A stretch of 64,000 nucleotides of DNA, from contig NZ_FNHZ01000001.1 in NCBI RefSeq assembly GCF_900103815.1, positions 372,001-436,000 of the forward strand, written 5' to 3'. Position 1 is the stretch's first letter, and the number at the start of each line of letters is the position of its first letter. Source of the DNA: Lachnospira pectinoschiza (GTDB lineage Bacteria; Bacillota; Clostridia; Lachnospirales; Lachnospiraceae). Below, piece by piece: positions 42,535-50,235 of this stretch. Made by a program: the position numbers and the translations under genes. The notes under the pieces were generated by a model, which searched no databases, was not told where the DNA came from, and was given only the letters and a program-made list of their open reading frames with translations.

Positions 42535-43302
42535 ATGGAAAAAATAGATGGAATTTGGTACATGAAGGGCAAGGCTTTCAACGATAAGTCAAGAATCAAG
42601 TCTTGGCAAGAGGTTGTGGAGTTAGTGAATAAGATAGGTTTTCTCCCATTTTTCGCAAATGAGGTGGAAGGCTTTTCATTAGAAGAGATGGTGGCAGCAG
42701 ATTTCTGGTGGACCGGCATCGCTAGCGAGGATCCATGGGAATGGCGCGAAATCATCGCCCGCTCAAAGGAAGTTGCCTATGGCAAGTTCTTTGACAAGAG
42801 GGCAGGTTTTATCAGTAAGGAATGGCTTCCGATTTTTGCAAATGCGCGAAGAGACGGTTACGATTTTGACTCACGTTACGCTGATGGCAAGGCCAGCCGC
42901 AGAGAAAAGATGATCATGGATTTTTACATGCAAGAAAACGATGAAGGCGACATTGTCTGGAAAGAGGATGAGATTCTCTCCACAGAACTCAAGAAACTCG
43001 CGGGTTTTGGCAAGGACGGAGCCAAGAATTATCCTGGAATTATTACTTCTTTGCAAATGAATCTCTACCTTGTAATTTCCGACTTTAGAAGAAGAACCAA
43101 CAAAAAGACAGGAAATGAGTACGGCATGGCAGTTTCTATTATGCAGCCACCAGAAGTTATTTGGGGTTACGATTTAGTAACAAGTGCCTATGGCGAAGAT
43201 TCAACAAAGTCTTGGGAAAAGATTTATAACCAGGTACTCAAGCTAAACCCAAAGGTAGAAGAGAAAGATATCATAAAGATTATTGGCAAGAAACCAAGTT
43301 AG
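42535..43302 (+). CDS. AlkZ-related protein
   Basis: 255 residues resembling the AlkZ-related group of Clostridia, distant relatives of DNA glycosylase AlkZ/winged-helix proteins. Conserved-looking features: DGIWYMKGKAFNDKSRI, GFLPFFANEVEGFSLEE, WWTGIASEDPWEWREIIA and MAVSIMQPPEVIWGYD. The catalytic status is unknown. The frame is open 13 codons further up into the dispersed repeat, but AAAGGAACACA before this ATG and the start MEKIDGIWYM favour it. Confidence 0.75.
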   Translation: MEKIDGIWYMKGKAFNDKSRIKSWQEVVELVNKIGFLPFFANEVEGFSLEEMVAADFWWTGIASEDPWEWREIIARSKEVAYGKFFDKRAGFISKEWLPIFANARRDGYDFDSRYADGKASRREKMIMDFYMQENDEGDIVWKEDEILSTELKKLAGFGKDGAKNYPGIITSLQMNLYLVISDFRRRTNKKTGNEYGMAVSIMQPPEVIWGYDLVTSAYGEDSTKSWEKIYNQVLKLNPKVEEKDIIKIIGKKPS

Positions 43303-43387
43303 ATGGTATGGCTAAAATTAAATTAGAAAGAATTTAAGCAAGTTTGCAGGATTGTGATTCCCGCACTTGCATATATAGAGGAAGATT

Positions 43388-43591
43388 ATGTTAGAACTTA
43401 TAAATATCGGTGAGGCCGATTTTGGTTGTGAAGAAAGAGCAGAAGATGCACCATTAATGTGCGGCCTTACTTTCAAAGGCGAGCATGGTTACGTGTATAA
43501 GGAAATCTTAGATGAAAAAGTAGATGAGCTAGCTCTAGTAAAGGGAATGAAAATTTCTGAGGAAGAGTTGGAGAACTTGCTAAAGGGCTAG
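43388..43591 (+). CDS. Small acidic protein, unknown
   Basis: 67 residues, acidic, with NIGEADFGCEERAEDAPLMC and a C-terminal helix KGMKISEEELENLLKG. AGAGGAAGATT gives a proper ribosome binding site and codon use fits the neighbours, so it is likely a real gene. It may be cotranscribed with the AlkZ-related gene 85 bp upstream. Two cysteines could bind metal or form a disulfide. No family recognised. Confidence 0.6.
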   Translation: MLELINIGEADFGCEERAEDAPLMCGLTFKGEHGYVYKEILDEKVDELALVKGMKISEEELENLLKG

Positions 43592-43737
43592 AGAGCAAGT
43601 TGTGGGAAGCATGAGACCACGAGGCTTGTGGCCTAGTGGGAGGCGACCAAGAAATCAATAGGAATGCGATGACCGGCAAAGGCTTGACCTATCAAGGTTT
43701 TAAGCAAGTTGTGGTCGCAACCAAGAATTTAATATAA

Positions 43738-43813
43738 GACCGTTAGGTTTAGCTAAGAATTGGGGCTAAAAAAGGCTTCTTTTCTGAAAACTAGGACCTA
43801 GCGGTCTTTTTTT
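43738..43813 (+). repeat. Long inverted repeat ending in a T-run
   Basis: GACCGTTAGGT (43738-43748) pairs with ACCTAGCGGTC (43796-43806), followed by seven T. It could terminate transcription from the small gene upstream. Its ends belong to the TTAGGTCAA repeat word family. Confidence 0.65.
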
Positions 43814-43819
43814 GTATGT

Positions 43820-44145
43820 TAGGTCAATGATTTAGAAAATTTGATTTTGAGTTTTAATCCCTATGGAATGAAAATTTCGCGTTGGGTCAATTGCCCCTAA
43901 ATTTAAAGGTTGAAATGTGAGTTTGTAGTGACCTAATCCAGACTTTTTTGCTCGTAAGTATTACTATTTAAAAAATGAGTGTTTTAAATATTGAGAAAGT
44001 AGGACTAAAGCAAGAAAATGAAGTCGTTAGGTCAACTCCCTCCGGCCAAACTCGCCCTCCGGAGCCAAAATAAAAGCAAGTTGTGTGTTCCAAGAAATTT
44101 TCCATAATCCTAATAGCGAAAAAATCTTCCGTTAGGTCAATCCAC
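43820..44145. repeat. Cluster of TTAGGTCAA repeat words
   Basis: GTTAGGTCAA occurs at about 43822, 44030 and 44134, and the variant GTTGGGTCAA at about 43880, each after a T/A-rich stretch of the type AATCC-CTATGG. The same composite unit recurs at 49640-50025, 52105-52560 and 56989-57305. The region 43592-44346 has no gene. Confidence 0.7.
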
Positions 44146-44203
44146 CCCCGACCGCAGCCAAGAATTTAACAAAAAAACGGCCACTCCCCGGAAGCCCACG
44201 CCC

Positions 44204-44232
44204 CAGCAAACAGCGAAGCGCCTTTGCGTCCG
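44204..44232 (-). repeat. Third copy of the covarying hairpin
   Basis: On the minus strand CGGACGCAAAGGCGCTTCGC then TGTTTGCTG matches the hairpins at 38848-38871 and 38926-38949. Arms GCAAA/TTTGC differ from both but still pair. Confidence 0.6.
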
Positions 44233-44276
44233 ACCGCGTCAACTCCTGTCCCACAACATCTTACTCCCCACCACTA

Positions 44277-44305
44277 AAAAAAGCCCCGCAGTCACCTGCG
44301 GGGCC
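44277..44305 (-). terminator. Intrinsic terminator of dxs
   Basis: GGCCCCGCA pairs with TGCGGGGC and is followed on the minus strand by seven T. Confidence 0.9.
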
Positions 44306-44346
44306 TCATCAGCTCTAGCTTACTTTCTCGCTATGAAAGAGTTTAG

Positions 44347-46092
44347 TTAGTCCATAAGGGCTAGTAAGCCAGTGGCGCTGATTCCGTTTTCTTTAAGAAG
44401 TTCATCTGGCTTAAAGTCTGAATGGAACTCCTTTGTTAAACCTAAGTTCTTAACCTTCATGTCGCTATCACCGTAGAAGGACGCGATGCGCTGGCCGTAG
44501 CCACCGTCAAGATAGCAATCCTCAATAGTAATAACAAGTTTGTGGTCTTCCTTTAGGGAGTCAAGAAGATCAGTATCAAGTCCAGTTAAAAATCTAGGGC
44601 TAATAACTGTGATATCCTTACCAGTCTTTTCCTTGTAAGCCTTAGCTGTTTCAAGGGCAACTGGGACTAAGCAACCAACAGCTACGATAGCGATGTCGCT
44701 ACCCTTGTTAATCACCTTAGCCTTATTTGTTAAGGAATAATCTGTGTTATCAGCTATGCCATCAGTCGTAAATTTACGTGGGACGCGAATTGCAACTGGA
44801 TGTGCCTTCTGGCTTGTGGCATATTTAAACATTTGAACGTATTCTTCCTTACTTGTTGGGGCAAGATAAAGAAGATTTGGAACGTGGGCAAAGAACTGGA
44901 TATCACTAAGTGCGATGTGAGTATCAGAGTTCATGCCGTACACTCCTGGGTTTAAAACTAGGATAGTAGCTGGGTTATTATTTAAACACAAATCGTGTGA
45001 TAGCTGATCATAAGTTCTCTGAAGGAATGGAGCCATAGTACCAAATACAGCAGTAGCGCCATTTTTAGCAGCACCACTTGCCATAGCCATAGCATTTTCC
45101 TCAGCAATACCAACGTCAACGAAACGTCCGCGTTTTGCATAACCCTGTCTTTCTTCACCGATAAATCCAAGGGATGCTGGGGTAGCAGCGTTGAAAATAA
45201 CGGCTTTCTCATCAGTTTCTAATAGCTCTACCAAACTGTCGTGAACTGTTGTGTCCGCTGGCTTAGTAGGCTTATTCTTTGGTGATCCATCTTCTATGTT
45301 AAATGGGCCACCAGCATGCCAACTTTCTCTGTTTTCTTCAGCATAAGAAAGTCCTTTACCTTTAATAGTATGCACGTGTACGACTATTGGATGGTCGATG
45401 TCCTTAACTTTTTTGAAAACCTCTACGAGGGCAGGAATATTGTGGCCTTCGTCTATGTAAATGTAGTCGAGCCCGAATCCCTTAAAGAAATTGTTAGGTG
45501 CCTCGCCCTTAGTGTCACGTAATTTTTTTAGTGTCTTATAAATTCCACCATGATTTTCAGCAATACTTTGATCGTTATCGTTAACTACGATGATAAGATT
45601 TTTATCGTACTCGCCAGCGTAATCCAAGGCTTCAAGGGCCTCACCACCGGAAAGTGATCCATCACCGATAATTGCGACAACATTTTCAGTTCCATTATTC
45701 ACGTCACGGCCTTTTGCAAGTCCGAGGGCGAGTGAAACCGAAGTGGATGTGTGACCAATCTTAAACTGGTCGTGGTCGCTCTCATTGGGATTAGTGTAAC
45801 CAGTCACATCGCGAAAATGCTCTGCATCAAGATAGGCTTCTTTTCTGCCAGTTAAAATCTTGTGAGAATAGCTCTGGTGAGAAACATCCCACACGAATTT
45901 ATCCTTTGGCGAGTCAAATACGTAGTGTAGTGCCACTGTTAATTCAACAACACCAAGATTTGGGCCCTTGTGACCACCAATATTGCTGATTCTATTAATG
46001 ACGGCCGCTCTTGTTTCATCTGCAAGTGTCTGTAGATTGTCAATGTCAATTTTCTTAACATCTTCAGGTCCATTTATATTTTCTAAATACAT
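44347..46092 (-). CDS. dxs: 1-deoxy-D-xylulose-5-phosphate synthase
   Basis: 581 residues, a thiamine-diphosphate enzyme joining pyruvate and glyceraldehyde-3-phosphate in the first step of the MEP isoprenoid pathway. It has the N-terminal DVSHQSYSHKILTGR, the ThDP motif GDGSLSGGEALEALD ending near VVNDNDQSI, and the pyrimidine domain with DVGIAEENAMAMASG. The C-terminal transketolase domain includes GGYGQRIASF. It is about 40 residues shorter than the E. coli enzyme, as in several Firmicutes. CGAAAGGAGTTTCT precedes the ATG. Confidence 0.95.
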   Translation of the reverse strand: MYLENINGPEDVKKIDIDNLQTLADETRAAVINRISNIGGHKGPNLGVVELTVALHYVFDSPKDKFVWDVSHQSYSHKILTGRKEAYLDAEHFRDVTGYTNPNESDHDQFKIGHTSTSVSLALGLAKGRDVNNGTENVVAIIGDGSLSGGEALEALDYAGEYDKNLIIVVNDNDQSIAENHGGIYKTLKKLRDTKGEAPNNFFKGFGLDYIYIDEGHNIPALVEVFKKVKDIDHPIVVHVHTIKGKGLSYAEENRESWHAGGPFNIEDGSPKNKPTKPADTTVHDSLVELLETDEKAVIFNAATPASLGFIGEERQGYAKRGRFVDVGIAEENAMAMASGAAKNGATAVFGTMAPFLQRTYDQLSHDLCLNNNPATILVLNPGVYGMNSDTHIALSDIQFFAHVPNLLYLAPTSKEEYVQMFKYATSQKAHPVAIRVPRKFTTDGIADNTDYSLTNKAKVINKGSDIAIVAVGCLVPVALETAKAYKEKTGKDITVISPRFLTGLDTDLLDSLKEDHKLVITIEDCYLDGGYGQRIASFYGDSDMKVKNLGLTKEFHSDFKPDELLKENGISATGLLALMD

Positions 46093-46322
46093 AGAAACTC
46101 CTTTCGTATATCAAATTTTAAGGTCATAAGGCTTTTGCTGCCCTTAAGCCCCTCCCTGCAAAGCTTAGTTCATTTATAGACTTTAAACGGGGTTCGGTCA
46201 ATAGTTTCCTAAAAAATTTTGGAAAAAATTAATAAAATTGAGTGCAATTTTATATTACACTATCTATGTTATGATAAATAGCGAATATTATTAAGAAAAA
46301 TAGCCCTAAGGAGATTATGAAA

Positions 46323-46871
46323 ATGTCAAAGAAATTTGCAGTTATAGATACAGAAACAACTTGGAGCGATGAGGTCATGTCCATCGGCGTGGTTATCGCT
46401 TCGGAAGAGGATTTTAAGCCCCTTAGCAGCAACTATTGGATCATCACAGATGCTGCAAAGAAAGGCGGCATGTACTCTAAAACCCTTGAAATTCCTGGCA
46501 TTCCATCTATCAAGACGGACCGCGAAGGTGCCCTCTCCCAGATGAGAGCTTATTTATATGAAAATGAAGTCACTGACCTTTTGGCCTACAATGCCAATTT
46601 TGATAAGCGCCACCTTCCAGAGTTTCGTGATTTCACATGGCGCGACATTTTAAAGCTAGCCGCCTATAAGCAGCATAATCCAGCAATCCCAGAGTGTGCA
46701 GACTGTTGTGGTACAGGAAGACTTAAGAGAAACTACAGAGTAGAGTGCATCCTAGAGATGTTTGGTGAAGTGGATTATAGGGAAATGCATAATGCCCTCA
46801 CAGATTCCGAGGATGAGTTACGAATCATGGGATATTTGAGCAAGAGCGTAGGAGAGTATCCGGAGATTTAG
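46323..46871 (+). CDS. DEDDh 3'-5' exonuclease-like protein
   Basis: 182 residues with the exonuclease motifs: KFAVIDTETTW (D and E), LLAYNANFDKRHLP (second D) and HNALTDSEDELRIM (H and final D). It includes a zinc-like pair CADCCGTGRLKRNYRVEC between motifs. It resembles DnaQ/RNase T-type single-domain exonucleases. AAGGAG lies 9 nt before this ATG. An in-frame ATG two codons upstream has only 3-nt spacing. The substrate, DNA or RNA, is unknown. Confidence 0.82.
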   Translation: MSKKFAVIDTETTWSDEVMSIGVVIASEEDFKPLSSNYWIITDAAKKGGMYSKTLEIPGIPSIKTDREGALSQMRAYLYENEVTDLLAYNANFDKRHLPEFRDFTWRDILKLAAYKQHNPAIPECADCCGTGRLKRNYRVECILEMFGEVDYREMHNALTDSEDELRIMGYLSKSVGEYPEI

Positions 46872-46879
46872 AGACAGAG

Positions 46880-46912
46880 CGCGGGCCGGCAATCTGCGCG
46901 GGCCGGCGAGCT
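46880..46912. repeat. GC-rich 12-bp direct repeat
   Basis: GCGCGGGCCGGC occurs twice within 33 bp directly after the exonuclease stop. Its composition is foreign to the surroundings. Confidence 0.6.
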
Positions 46913-47019
46913 ATATTTACATTTCCTTAATATTCTAATATAATAAACATAGATGTAATTTCGTGATTAATTTAATAGAAATATTGCTTAGTCTAGGATA
47001 TTTCTAGATTGGAGGCTCT

Positions 47020-47658
47020 ATGGAGAATAATAAAAAGGCAATGTATAAGCTCACCTACGGGCTTTTTGTATGTACGGTTAAGGACGGCGACAAGCTAAAT
47101 GGCTGCATCACAAATACTGCAGTGCAGCTAGCTTCCGACCCAAATCTCATTTCCATCTCCCTAAATAAAGCAAATCTTACTCATGATATTTTAAAAAAGA
47201 CTAAGTTTTGCAACATTTCGGTTTTAAGTCAAGATGCGGATTTTGAGACCTTTAAGCACTTCGGTTTCCAGTCCGGAAGGGACGTTAATAAGTTTGGCGA
47301 GGACTATGATAAGGAAAATTATTACCTAGCTGAGAACGGAATTCCAGTGGTGACAAAGGGCGTCAATGCCTGCTTTTACCTTGAAGTTAAGCAGATGATC
47401 GACCTTGGCTCCCACACCCTTTTCATCTGCCAGCCAAGTTTCATGACGGTCCTTTCAGAGGCCAAGTCCTGCAGTTACGAGTATTATCAGGAAAATGTAA
47501 AGCCAAAGCCTGTAAAGGTTGGCGAAACTCCAAAGGGCGAGACCATTTGGAAATGCACAATTTGCGGCTATGAATATGTGGGCGAGGAAATGCCCGATGA
47601 TTTCATCTGCCCGATTTGCAAACATCCAAAGGATGATTTTGAGAAAATTGTTAGATAA
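47020..47658 (+). CDS. Flavin reductase-rubredoxin fusion (high molecular weight rubredoxin)
   Basis: 212 residues. Residues 1-160 form an FMN-binding flavin reductase domain (YGLFVCTVKDGDKLNGCITNTAVQLASDPNLIS). The C-terminus is a rubredoxin with both iron-binding pairs, WKCTICGYEY and DFICPICKHPKDDFE. The domain order matches Moorella Hrb, which carries electrons from NADH to the flavodiiron NO/O2 reductase FprA. No FprA gene is visible in this window. A GGAGGCTCT sequence precedes the ATG. Confidence 0.9.
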   Translation: MENNKKAMYKLTYGLFVCTVKDGDKLNGCITNTAVQLASDPNLISISLNKANLTHDILKKTKFCNISVLSQDADFETFKHFGFQSGRDVNKFGEDYDKENYYLAENGIPVVTKGVNACFYLEVKQMIDLGSHTLFICQPSFMTVLSEAKSCSYEYYQENVKPKPVKVGETPKGETIWKCTICGYEYVGEEMPDDFICPICKHPKDDFEKIVR

Positions 47659-47724
47659 GCAGGGAAGTAAGTAATTGAGCGGGCTTTGTCCATTTGCTAT
47701 AATAAATAAAAAAGGAGAGAGCGC

Positions 47725-48330
47725 ATGGCATTAGAGAATAAACTTGGAATAGAAGATTCATACGAGTTATTTAAAACGGAAGAGCAATTAAGTAAAAGAA
47801 AGGCAAAACTTTTATTTGAAAAAAATTTACTGGATAGTTATGAAGCTGGAACTTATAAAACACTTATGTTCATTCATGAATATCTATTCGAAGACATCTA
47901 CGATTTTGCTGGCAAACTAAGAAACGTGAACATTTCAAAAGGTAATTTCCGCTTTGCCCCTGTGATGTATTTGCAGCCCGCCCTAGAAAATATTGACAAA
48001 ATGCCACAGTCCAATTTCGACGAAATAATAGAAAAATACGTCGAGATGAATATTGCTCACCCATTTAGAGAGGGCAACGGAAGAGCAACGCGCATCTGGC
48101 TTGACGATATTTTAAAAAAGGAAATAAAAAAAGTGATTGATTGGAGCTTGGTGGATAAAGAAGACTATCTGCAGGCCATGGAGCGCAGTCCAATCAAGGA
48201 CATCGAGATAAAATACCTTTTAAACAGAGCTTTGACAGGAGACATTGATAACCGCGAGGTTTACATGAAAGGAATCGACAACAGTTACTATTATGAGGGT
48301 TACACCAGCTACAAGACGAAAGATTTATGA
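47725..48330 (+). CDS. fic: Class III Fic protein (protein AMPylase)
   Basis: 201 residues strongly resembling NmFic. The FIC core HPFREGNGRATR (112-123) holds catalytic His112, and the flap region FRFAPVMYL lies near 76-84. The C-terminal autoinhibitory motif SxxxEG is present as S187-YYY-E191-G192, as in class III Fic proteins that control activity by oligomer state. It transfers AMP from ATP to target proteins; NmFic modifies DNA gyrase and itself. No antitoxin gene is adjacent, which fits self-inhibition. The stop codon overlaps an ATGA of the next gene. Confidence 0.93.
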   Translation: MALENKLGIEDSYELFKTEEQLSKRKAKLLFEKNLLDSYEAGTYKTLMFIHEYLFEDIYDFAGKLRNVNISKGNFRFAPVMYLQPALENIDKMPQSNFDEIIEKYVEMNIAHPFREGNGRATRIWLDDILKKEIKKVIDWSLVDKEDYLQAMERSPIKDIEIKYLLNRALTGDIDNREVYMKGIDNSYYYEGYTSYKTKDL

Positions 48331-48347
48331 TTGGAGAAAATGTTACG

Positions 48348-49403
48348 ATGAAGGCTTATTACCACCTACCGGGCTTGTTTGAATTTTACGACTTTTACAA
48401 GGAATTCTTATCCCTATGGCAGAATCACAGGGAGTTTTTCTACGATTGGTGTGAGATAGGCTCAATCTATGGCGCCCCCGCAGACGCTTTGTGGGGCGGA
48501 GGTCGTGTGGGTTTTGGTGATGAAAATGCATTAAAAGTCGCAGCACTCCTAAGGGAACATCAAATCAGCGCCCGCCTAACTTTCAGCAATTCCAAGCTTC
48601 GCAAGGAGCACTTGGACGATTATGTTTGCAATAAGTTATGCGAGATTTTTGAAGAAAATGGACATCAGCCGAAAGACCCAAATGTCCAAAAAGTACAAGA
48701 CTCTCATGGAATTACGAATGTCCGAAAAGTACAAAATTCCCGAGAGGCTGAGAATTTCCAAAATGTCCAAAATCCCCGAGAGACTGAGAATGTCCAAAAT
48801 ATACAAAATTCCCGAGAGGCTGTAGGCGTTCAAAACGGCGTCATCCTACACTCCGACCTGCTACTTGATTACCTAAAGGAAAAGTATCCTTCCCTTTATT
48901 TCGTATCTTCTACAACAAAGGTCCTAACTGACTTTAAGGATTTAGAGGCGGAAGTTAAAAGAGAAGATTTCAAATTTGTGGTGCCAGACTTTAGGCTTAA
49001 TAAGTCCTTTGATAAGCTTGGCAAACTAGAACAGAAGTACAAGGACAAGCTTGAATTCTTGTGTAACGAATGTTGCTATTTTGGCTGTACCGACAGAAAA
49101 GCTTGTTATGAAAACGTAAGCCTCAAGGCTCTTGGTGAGACGGAGGAAGATCACATTTGCAAGGCTCCGAATTCTAAGACGGGCTATCGCTTCTCCGATG
49201 CCATGAAGAATCCAGGATTTATCAGCCTTGATGACATTCAAAAGATATACATGCCTGCAGGCTTTTCTCAATTTAAGATTGAGGGACGAAGCCTCGGCAG
49301 CGCCATAGTTTTAGAGTTTCTTCTATACTATATGGTAAAACCAGAATATCAGTTAAGAGTAAGAGAAGAGATGTATTTAGATAGTAGCCTGGATTTATTC
49401 TAG
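48348..49403 (+). CDS. U32-peptidase-like protein with inserted 12-residue repeats
   Basis: 351 residues. A barrel-like N-terminus (YHLPGLFEFYDFYKEFLSLW) is followed by an insert of four 12-residue repeats. The second half shows CNECCYFGCTDRKACY and FKIEGRSLGSAIVLEFLLYY, like U32 peptidase-family cysteines and FKIEGR motif. The repeats, of pattern NVQNxQNSREAE, occupy about 107-158 and correspond to 36-bp tandem units at about 48684-48830. The gene overlaps or abuts fic. An alternative ATG at 48327 overlaps the fic stop, but GGAGAAAA fits 48348. The catalytic function is unproven. Confidence 0.65.
   Translation: MKAYYHLPGLFEFYDFYKEFLSLWQNHREFFYDWCEIGSIYGAPADALWGGGRVGFGDENALKVAALLREHQISARLTFSNSKLRKEHLDDYVCNKLCEIFEENGHQPKDPNVQKVQDSHGITNVRKVQNSREAENFQNVQNPRETENVQNIQNSREAVGVQNGVILHSDLLLDYLKEKYPSLYFVSSTTKVLTDFKDLEAEVKREDFKFVVPDFRLNKSFDKLGKLEQKYKDKLEFLCNECCYFGCTDRKACYENVSLKALGETEEDHICKAPNSKTGYRFSDAMKNPGFISLDDIQKIYMPAGFSQFKIEGRSLGSAIVLEFLLYYMVKPEYQLRVREEMYLDSSLDLF
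48684..48830 (+). repeat. In-frame 36-bp tandem repeat, four units
   Basis: Units share AATGTCCAAAATRTACAAAA-type sequence followed by CCCGAGAGGCTGAG. They encode NVQKVQDSHGIT, NVRKVQNSREAE, NFQNVQNPRETE and NVQNIQNSREAV. Confidence 0.85.
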
Positions 49404-49588
49404 GCTATTTTTTGTATTTTAGGGGGGTGGTTTGTGTTGTGTTTGGCCGTGCGTGATAGGACGCTGGGTATGGAATTAACCCGGGAGTGTAGGACTTATC
49501 AGGCTTTGTGGACTTGCTTATTCAGATTTATCCCGGCTTTTGGCTTTATCCGGGGGCGTAGGACTTTTCCGGCAATTCTGCCGAATAA

Positions 49589-49616
49589 GTCCTACTTTTT
49601 TTAAAAAGTAGGACTA
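49589..49616. terminator. Strong hairpin in gene-free region
   Basis: AGTCCTACTTTTT pairs with AAAAAGTAGGACT around a very short loop. It may end transcripts from the U32-like gene, although it lies 186 bp downstream. The surrounding 49404-50235 has no gene. Confidence 0.6.
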
Positions 49617-49817
49617 GCAGCAAGTTTTATCTTCCTAGGGTCAATGCTTTTTAATATTAGAAGTCAGTAATTTAATCCCTCTGCTTAATTTTTATTGTAT
49701 TGGGTCAATTCCCTCTATAATATAGCTTTAATAAGCAAGTTGTGATTGACCTTTTCGGATATTTTTTGTTGAAACGTACTAGTTTTGAAAATTCGAATTT
49801 TTAAGAAGCAAGTTTTG

Positions 49818-50025
49818 TAATCCCTATGGGCTAAAAACCTCCCGTTAGGTCAACGTAGCCCCGACCGCACGCAAGAATTCTCTGACCAAACAGACCGATA
49901 ACGAAAAACTTCCGGATAGCATAATCCCTATGGGTAAAAAACCTCCCGTTAGGTCAACACAGCCCAGGGCGCACCCAAGAATTCTCTGACCAAACAGACT
50001 GAAAACAAAAAACTTCCGGATAACA
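49818..50025 (+). repeat. 104-bp direct tandem repeat, two units
   Basis: Units begin TAATCCCTATGGG (49818 and 49922), continue ACCTCCCGTTAGGTCAAC and AAGAATTCTCTGACCAAACA, and end ACTTCCGGATA. The second unit has about 15% changes. Confidence 0.82.
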
Positions 50026-50235
50026 ACCCCCACAGTCACGAATTTCCATCATATCCCATTAAATTTTATCAAATTTTTGTCTCTCACAAATCCCACAAAC
50101 ACTAGATTCCTCGAAAATCACCTTAGTTAGTTAAAAAATTTAATACTGAAAATTCTCCCAATCTTTGTTATACTATTATGCATGTCTAAAAATTAGATGT
50201 GAAAAACAGTTTTATTAATGAAGGAAGAAGAATAT

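Noticed and set aside
47725..48330. Fic as the toxin of a FicT/FicA toxin-antitoxin pair
   Set aside because: No small antitoxin gene with the inhibitory helix is upstream, and the inhibitory motif is internal at the C-terminus (class III).
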